From Rotaria macrura (lineage: Eukaryota > Rotifera > Eurotatoria > Philodinida > Philodinidae), in assembly GCA_900239685.1 (NCBI GenBank), contig OENT01000375.1, positions 61,609-125,608 on the forward strand: 64,000 bases of DNA, given 5' to 3'. How positions within the stretch are numbered: position 1 is the stretch's first letter; each line of letters opens with the position of its first letter. Below are positions 57,596 to 64,000 of this stretch, one piece after another. The notes below the pieces were generated by a model. It did no database searches and was not told where the DNA came from. It was given only the letters and a program-made list of their open reading frames with translations. Both the position numbers and the translations under genes were made by a program.

Positions 57596-58524
57596 CTACG
57601 AAAATAGTAATTAATCAAAAAAATATGATGGAAGCATCGGAAAACGAACCGATATTTTTCTATTTTTCATCTATTGCAGAATACTTTCATATTTTTACAA
57701 TGTTTACTCGATTAAAATGATGCATTTTGATATCATTTACAAATTTATTGTCGATATTTCGTTCGTATTTCCAAAAGGAAAGACGATCCACTGATATTTC
57801 AGTATGTTCCAGGCAGACTTATTAAATTGCTTAATAACATTAGTATTTTACACAATATCAGAGCATTACAATCTTATCACTGCGCCGTTTGCTTTTTCTT
57901 GATGAAACGCAACTATCTTCGTTGAAAATATTAATTCGATTTCTCTTAATGAAACTTCATCAACTTGAAATGCGATTCCATTATCAAAACATTGCTCTTC
58001 CAAGAGTTACTTATTCTTCTTAGTGTTCCATAACACTAATCGAGTATTTTTTGTTTCCCAGAGAAGTCGTACTTTTCGCATCAATCATCTTTAAGCTCAA
58101 ACGAACTCAATCGTCCTGTGCATATGAGGGCTATACAGTATTCCTGATAATCGACAAATTGTTACAATTGCAATAGTAATTCTTCACTGTCAACAGAGTC
58201 AGCCACAAGCGTCTTTGACAAAACGAAGTTATCTTGTTACCCAGATATTCGGTCTAGATGTCATTCATCAGCTCCTACTGTCCTTAAGACAATTCAACAT
58301 TTAAATCGAAATACCATTCATTTTCTCGTTCATCATGTATATAGACTTCAGAATGCTATACGTTTATCAGCACGAATTAAAATTTTTCGATTAGAAATTC
58401 TCAATGTAATTATACCTTTAATGAAGGATCTTACAATGTTTCAAAGAGACATCATATGTTTTCATTTTCATCCCATAGATAGACGCAAGTGGAAATGCTA
58501 CTTTTAAAGAGAAAATGGAATTAG
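57596..58524. other. Sequence upstream of the membrane-protein exons
   Basis: Searched on the minus strand for upstream exons; none convincing. Confidence 0.35.
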
Positions 58525-59142
58525 GAGGAATTGGTTATAATTTCCCTCAAATTTTGGTTCTCTGAATCAATCCCTAAGTCAACTTCACGCTTTTGCGCTA
58601 TTAAAGAATAAACGTCAGTTCTGATAACCGATCGGGGTGGTTTTAGTTTAGAGGATTTTCGATTTATTGATTAATTTAATATTAGATATACCATTCATTC
58701 GTAAATGCCTGATACTATCCTTCTGAGAAACGAAACTGACCTTATCATCCACCTCTTCTAAAATAAAGAACTGGCACTGATCAATAGAATTCCTTTGAAA
58801 AGTAGCGGAATTTATGACTGGTGTTTGTTGTTTTCAGAACAATTGTGGAGAGCAATTTCTATTCCTTTCAAAAGAAATCTACTGATCAGTGCCACTTTCT
58901 TCTTTTTGAAGAAATGGATGATGAAGTCGGTTCCGTTCCTCAGTGGGGGAGTATCAGACATCTACGTATGAATGGTATATCTAATATTAAATTAATCAAT
59001 AAATCGAAAAGCCTCTAAATTAAAGTCTCCCACTTGGTTTCCAGAACTGGCGTTTACTTTTTAATAGCGCAAAACGTGAACTTGACTTAGGGATTGAATC
59101 AGAGAACCAAAATTTGTTGGAAATGAAAATCATTCTAATTAA
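58525..59142. repeat. Imperfect ~600-bp inverted repeat
   Basis: TTTTGGTTCTCTGAATCAAT (about 58552) and its near-complement near 59080, TAGCGCAAAA-type words, and AATCGAAAATCC / TCGAAAAGCCTC pairs mark two arms around a centre near 58830. The arms diverge by roughly one base in ten in the parts compared by eye. Probably an old foldback element; ends uncertain. Confidence 0.6.
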
Positions 59143-62100
59143 CTTGTGTCTTATACTTGCAATATGTCCGAATTCTCTTACATACTCATGAGAAATAAGT
59201 CTCAGGCAAAACATGCCACGTATATAACCAGTGATTAAGTCATATGTTGCAACTCATCTAAGTGGATCGCAAACAACCCGTGATACTTAAATAATACAAT
59301 CTGAGAAGAATCATTTCAAAATATGAGCCTTTTCCTTACATCGCTAACGCCTGAAATGTGTTCGAATATGACACAAATTCACTATTACTGAAGCATATAT
59401 ATTCTGAAACAAAAAGTCCTTTTGAATTTTAATGAAAGCATGACGTGAAGAAATACGTTTCATTACACTGGTATTTTTAAGTATTTTTATTCATCATACC
59501 GAGTATTGATCCATGGGAGCATAGTGACGAGGTAAGAATAATGCAAGAGCTTGTGTACTAGTCGGCATTGTTCAGTAGGCTGTTCGTTAATGAAGTGTTG
59601 TAAAAAATTTTTATTTTTCTGTTTTACTGCTGCTTCGCACTACAACAGATGTCCATTGATATTAAGTGCATGGTCTTGTTTTCATATCTAAAATTCTTCA
59701 ATTAGTCTGAGAAAGGTTTAATGTTTTGTTTTTCTGTTCTCAAACTATTTGCATAAGAGATGCACATATTTGCCATTATGCAAGTGCATTTTACATCGAT
59801 GCTCGCGATGAAAATATTGTTTTCAACTACTCCATCAGCAGTATAAACAACCAACATCATCGACAGTAATCCAATTTTCAAACACATGAATATGACTACG
59901 TGTGCATGTGAACGTACGTATCCAAAACTGAAGAAAATTTATAGAAAAAGGCTTGAATTTGATAATGTTTTTAATGAATTACGAAAGCAATGTACTGACT
60001 GCGATTTTATATGCCAGTTCAGAGTCCACAATTGTCAATATCTGTGTCAGAAGGAATCTTCACACACTGCTGCAATTTCCAAGGTGGGTTTTGGCTGTGA
60101 TTCCGTTGTTTTTATTGTAGTAGCAGACAACATTTCGTGTTACACCGTTTCTGTTCAACTACCAAAGCCGGATCTAACAGTTTCGTCTAATGAGGGAAGG
60201 TCATCAATAGTCCAATCATTTATGCGCGTCGAAACTAAGTACATGCAATATTCGCAAAGAAGTGATGAATGCCTACAAAAAAGGTTTGGACAGCTCGCTT
60301 ACTGTTAGGAAAATGCTCCATTTGTGAGATGTAGTTTCTGATGAGTTTCCTCGATCCCCCTTAGGAAAATCAGAAAAATTGATTTTCGAATTTCGAATTT
60401 CGACTTGAAACTTTACACAAAACCAAGGCCGTTGTGGAAATAATATTTTGCGAAAGTTTCAAATCTCTTGATTTGTTCTTTTCACCGACTTTGCTGCTCT
60501 TTTTGAATGATGTAAAATGTATATTTTCACAATAGCTACCCCTAGGAATAAGAACAATAGCAAGATCTGAAGCGTTCAAAAAAAGATATTCTCATCGATA
60601 CCATTTCTATACAAAGTTTCAAGTCGCAATTCAAAAATCAATGTTTGTGATATTTCTGAGGGTGATCACAGGACTCATTAAAAACTATACCTGAAAAATG
60701 GATTGTTTTCGTAACAGTCAGCTGCCATCACAAAATCCTTTTAAAGGTATTCAGCAGTCCATAGAAAAGAGATTTTGTAAATAGTTTCAAGGCAAAAGCG
60801 GTTGAACAATCGGTGATCCTCTCTTATTACACTGTAGATCTTAGATCAGATCAAGACTTCAATTCCTATGTTCGATTCCATATCAAGCCGCATCAACACA
60901 TGTGTCCTGAAGAAATCTTCGAATTTGACTAGTGTCTCCAGCACGCTTACTTATTTAGGTTCACATGCGTTCCTTTCAGAAGCATGACACAATCGCTATC
61001 ATCTTGTTTTCGGTCTGCTTCCAAAACAAACATGCGATCTGTTCATACTCAGTTGTTGAATTCAACTTCCAAAACTCAACCCACCAAAACGATCAGTTTG
61101 AGACATGTTGAATTTGGTTCCATGATATAAATAGTATGGAATCAACAACCATGAGATTGGTGAGAATGCAAATATGGGTGTGGGGAGTTTAAAAGGTTAA
61201 AAGCATCCTCATTCAGACGATCAACACATTTTAACATACTTTATAATCGCTTTTTAAAATTCATTTTATAAGGCATTCATCGAATCAGCTTGTATTATAT
61301 ACGGATTAGAGATCTACAAGATGGGAGTTGTGGTTAAGAGAATTCTGAATCCACACATAATGTGTCTCTGGGCCTATGAGTCTTCAAGAACAGATTTTCC
61401 CGCACAAAATAAGCAAGTTTATTCTATTTATATAGGGACCTTGCAGTCAATTCAAAAAATAGAAACCTATCATAATACATGTAATTACGACTACAAAATT
61501 AAAAATAGTCTGTATTTCAGGGTAACATTTTATCATTGCTTTTTCAAGTGAAACAAAACTGCGAAATTAACTCTCCGGTAAATTTTGGTAGCTTTAAGTT
61601 ACTGGTTCTAGTAACGAAAAATGTATGTACTTTTTTCGGAGAAGAAAGGGAATGGAAAGAAAGATTGAGAGCATTGTAGGTCTTCCTAATTAAGAACAAA
61701 ACTCAGATCAATTTGAAGATCAATGTAGGAATATTGGACCACAAAATAAGTATTATTCTTTTGCGTTGTCCAAGTTTTCTTTTCTTTATACTATTGGACA
61801 CAGTATAAGGTCAATAACATAGCATGACTAAACTTTTTGAGAATAAATAAAGATAAAGATAAAGTGTCAGTTCTTGTCTATTAACAATAAATACCAATCA
61901 ATTGGCAAATCATTGTAATATGCACGATTGTATTTAAAAAATGATGGGAATATATTGAAGAATCATGCGCATACTTCACTCATAGTTAATCCCCAAACAA
62001 TCGAGCTCCGAAACAGTAGAGCCTAACCAAAAGAACAGACTTCTTTAACACAATTAAATAATTTTATTTGAATACATCTACATTTGTGGCAAAAGTTGAG

Positions 62101-62405
62101 TAGAGCTCTTACTCCATTAAAATACAAGTTTCTTGCCATCAAATGAAAAGTCAAAGCCAAGCTGTTGTAATTATCCATTAAGAGCTTTATGTAACAAGTT
62201 TTCTAGTTTCTTAAAGTCCACCTTGAATTTTGTTCGATTTTCAAATCTGTCGTAGCTTCATATATTAATGGATTTTCTTGTCTGGAATCCTAAACAGAAA
62301 CCTATGAATAACTAAACACAAGAAAAGCATCAAGGCTTGCATCTACTTTATTTTCTCAGTAGCATCCTTCAGAGGAGTTATGCGTACGTTTGTAATTTTT
62401 ATCTA
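59143..62405. other. Intergenic sequence with unsupported small frames
   Basis: The minus frame 59887-59702 (61 codons, possible signal peptide MCLKIGLLSMMLVVYTADG then a CTC..C motif) and the plus frame 59886-60308 (140 codons, Cys-rich start) are head to head and overlap by two bases. Neither matches a family I recognise, so neither is called. The rest shows nothing. Confidence 0.35.
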
Positions 62406-62754
62406 CCCAGGAGAATCATTCCAACCATTGGATCCGATCGGATCCGACAGGCATCCGATCATGTTTCTATCGGAGTTTCTCTTATCCGACGAAATCCTAT
62501 CGGATTCCTGGTTGCGACTCCTGATTCGGATCCCGAGTGTTGGATTTTATCGAATCCTACTATCGGAATCCGATTGGATTTCATCGTGGGATCAGACAGG
62601 CCTCAACTGTTGGGTTTAAATGCTAATTCGTACTCAAATAAGAAAATAGGTTTCTTCCGTCGGATCCGTTACTGTTTCCACAACCCGGACTGCCATAAGA
62701 TTTCATCGGATCGTAGGATCCGATCGGATTCGGTATAGGATTCATTCACCTGGG
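62406..62754. mobile_element. 349-bp GGATCCGATCGG-word foldback element, TA-flanked
   Basis: The ends are TA-CCCAGGAGAATCATTCC and GGATTCATTCACCTGGG-TA. The interior is a degenerate array of GGATCCGATCGGAT, TATCGGAATCC and similar words in both orientations. It is related to 47116-47438 and 63591-63790. The long frames across it are by-products of the array. Confidence 0.8.
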
Positions 62755-63590
62755 TAAGGGTGGGAAGCTATTCCATATATGAATTGGAAAATGAGCAGTA
62801 CGACGTCGGGTATAACGACTCAAACAACAGATAGAGGTATTCTCCAAATAATCAACAAAATTTAAAACATCTGTAAGAATAAATCTGAAAGATATTCAAG
62901 AGACGGTCCATGAAAGGAGACACCTAGATCGCCGGAGAAAAATTTTTTCTTTCGAGTTTTTAGTTTCAAATTATACTTACAGTGAAACCATAGCTAAATC
63001 CAAAATATTAGGTCGATTGGTTTTACCGTTGAGAAACGGGAGGCAAAAATAGTTGAAAGGGTCATTTTTAGCCCTAAAAATTGCTATTTTTCAGATATTC
63101 TCAGCATTTTGATGATATCTCAGGAATCGTACAACTTCTGGTGCTCGAAAACAGCTCAGGAATTTTTATTTGGGAAGTAAATCTTCGAAATCTATAGCAC
63201 TATCGGGTGCTTATATGTTAGGCATAGCGTATATGAACCAAGTGAAGTCCACCGATACGTAACGATAGATGAAACTTTATAAAGTGCGTAATCTCACAAA
63301 TTCTAATGTTTTGATATAGGATTTTGTTACGAAACAGTTAGTTACAGTAGAAAAGAGTGAATTAACTGTATAGTTCAATAGATTTAAATAGCATTGAGCT
63401 AAAACTGACGAAAAAATTAATATACGTTAGTAATTATATGAAATCAGTTCCATTTTTTATCTTATACGACATGTTTGAAAATTTTGAAAAGTTTTAAAGC
63501 TCTGTTTTATTCTTTCGAAAAACATAATTTGGTCTGTCTTGTACACGAAACAAAAAAATAAAAAGTATTTGTATGATGATAATCGTTCCC
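62755..63590. other. Intergenic sequence
   Basis: No feature recognised. Confidence 0.4.
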
Positions 63591-63790
63591 TCCCAGGTCG
63601 AACCTACCTCACAGGATCCAATCGGATCCTTAATAATCCGACACTATCCGACCATCAGAATCCAATAGGATCCGACAGTCTGAAACCGATAATATCCCTT
63701 GATTTCCAACTGTTTCCGACAGTTGGGTACCCTGGGATTCCGTTGATCGTATGCGCCGTTATCCGACAGTAGGAACTTGTCGGATCCGCC
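63591..63790. mobile_element. Third GGATCC-word element, abutting another element
   Basis: Starts CCCAGGTCGAACCTACC and contains ACAGGATCCAATCGGATCC, ATCCGACAGT and similar words. Its right end merges with the element at 63791, so its boundary is approximate. Confidence 0.6.
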
Positions 63791-64000
63791 CCCAGGTCCA
63801 TCAAAACGGATATCCGTTACGGACCGTTGAGTGGACGCCGTTATACGGACCGTAACATCATTAAAATAAGCCCGTATACGGCCGTATTTTCCCAGTATAC
63901 GATCCTTTATTACTGTGCCCAGAGATAGTACCGTATACGGAGCCGTATACTGTGAAAATACGGCCGTATACGGGCCTATTTTAATGATGTTATGGTCCGT
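63791..64000. mobile_element. Second CCGTATACGG-word foldback element, cut by the window end
   Basis: Begins CCCAGGTCCATCAAAACGG and shares CGGATATCCGTTACGGACCG, GTTGAGTGGACG and CATCATTAAAATA with the element at 25966-26206. Its centre (ATACGATCC..ACTGTGCCCAG) is inverted relative to that copy. The right end lies beyond the window. Confidence 0.75.

Noticed and set aside
62337..62738. 133-codon gene
   Set aside because: The frame lies almost wholly in a GGATCC-word foldback element.

Overview
The window looks like nuclear DNA from a bdelloid rotifer (Adineta/Rotaria type). It is AT-rich. Its genes are split by very short introns (50-73 bp in most cases) with GT..AG ends. It carries a Ty3/gypsy-like LTR retrotransposon whose third ORF is a GDSL/SGNH hydrolase, an arrangement published for bdelloids, and a bacterial/fungal-type glycoside hydrolase gene that now contains an intron. 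The species assignment is inference; gene structure and element anatomy are read directly from the sequence.

Layout. 1-5.2 kb: a secreted GH78 alpha-L-rhamnosidase gene (two exons, + strand) and a ubiquitin-like/zinc-cluster protein (- strand). 7.28-15.87 kb: a complete LTR retrotransposon with a 5-bp target duplication, near-identical LTRs, primer site, gag, a -1 frameshift signal, pol, an SGNH-hydrolase ORF3 and a polypurine tract. 15.9-20.6 kb: AT-rich DNA with nothing recognisable. 20.65-23.95 kb: a three-exon minus-strand gene for a GPI-type surface protein joining a GH19/lysozyme-like region to a von Willebrand A domain. 24-29.4 kb: mostly non-coding, with one small foldback element and one small spliced gene of unknown function. 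29.7-32.9 kb: a 3.2-kb non-coding composite element with ATCGAT-rich arms, an internal ~70-bp tandem array and a 302-bp assembly gap inside a hairpin. 34.3-37.8 kb: two closely spaced plus-strand genes, a seven-exon membrane glycoprotein and a basic Ser/Asn-rich protein. 40.6-41.1 kb: an isolated carbohydrate-binding-like exon. 42.3-53.7 kb: a transposon graveyard holding several foldback/MITE elements and a decayed hAT element with two younger elements inside it. 57.2-57.6 kb: last two exons of a membrane protein. 58.5-64 kb: more inverted-repeat elements; the last one runs off the window.

The most unusual feature is the set of non-coding foldback elements. Each is built from its own short word, usually self-complementary (GGATCC/GATCGG, ATCGAT, GTATAC, ACCGGT, GTTTAAAC). 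Several with unrelated interiors share the terminus TA-CCCARG. This suggests one transposase mobilising many unrelated palindromic cargoes. Within the LTR element, gag, pol and ORF3 form one retrotransposition unit; the host genes show no shared pathway beyond two carbohydrate-active or cell-surface themes.
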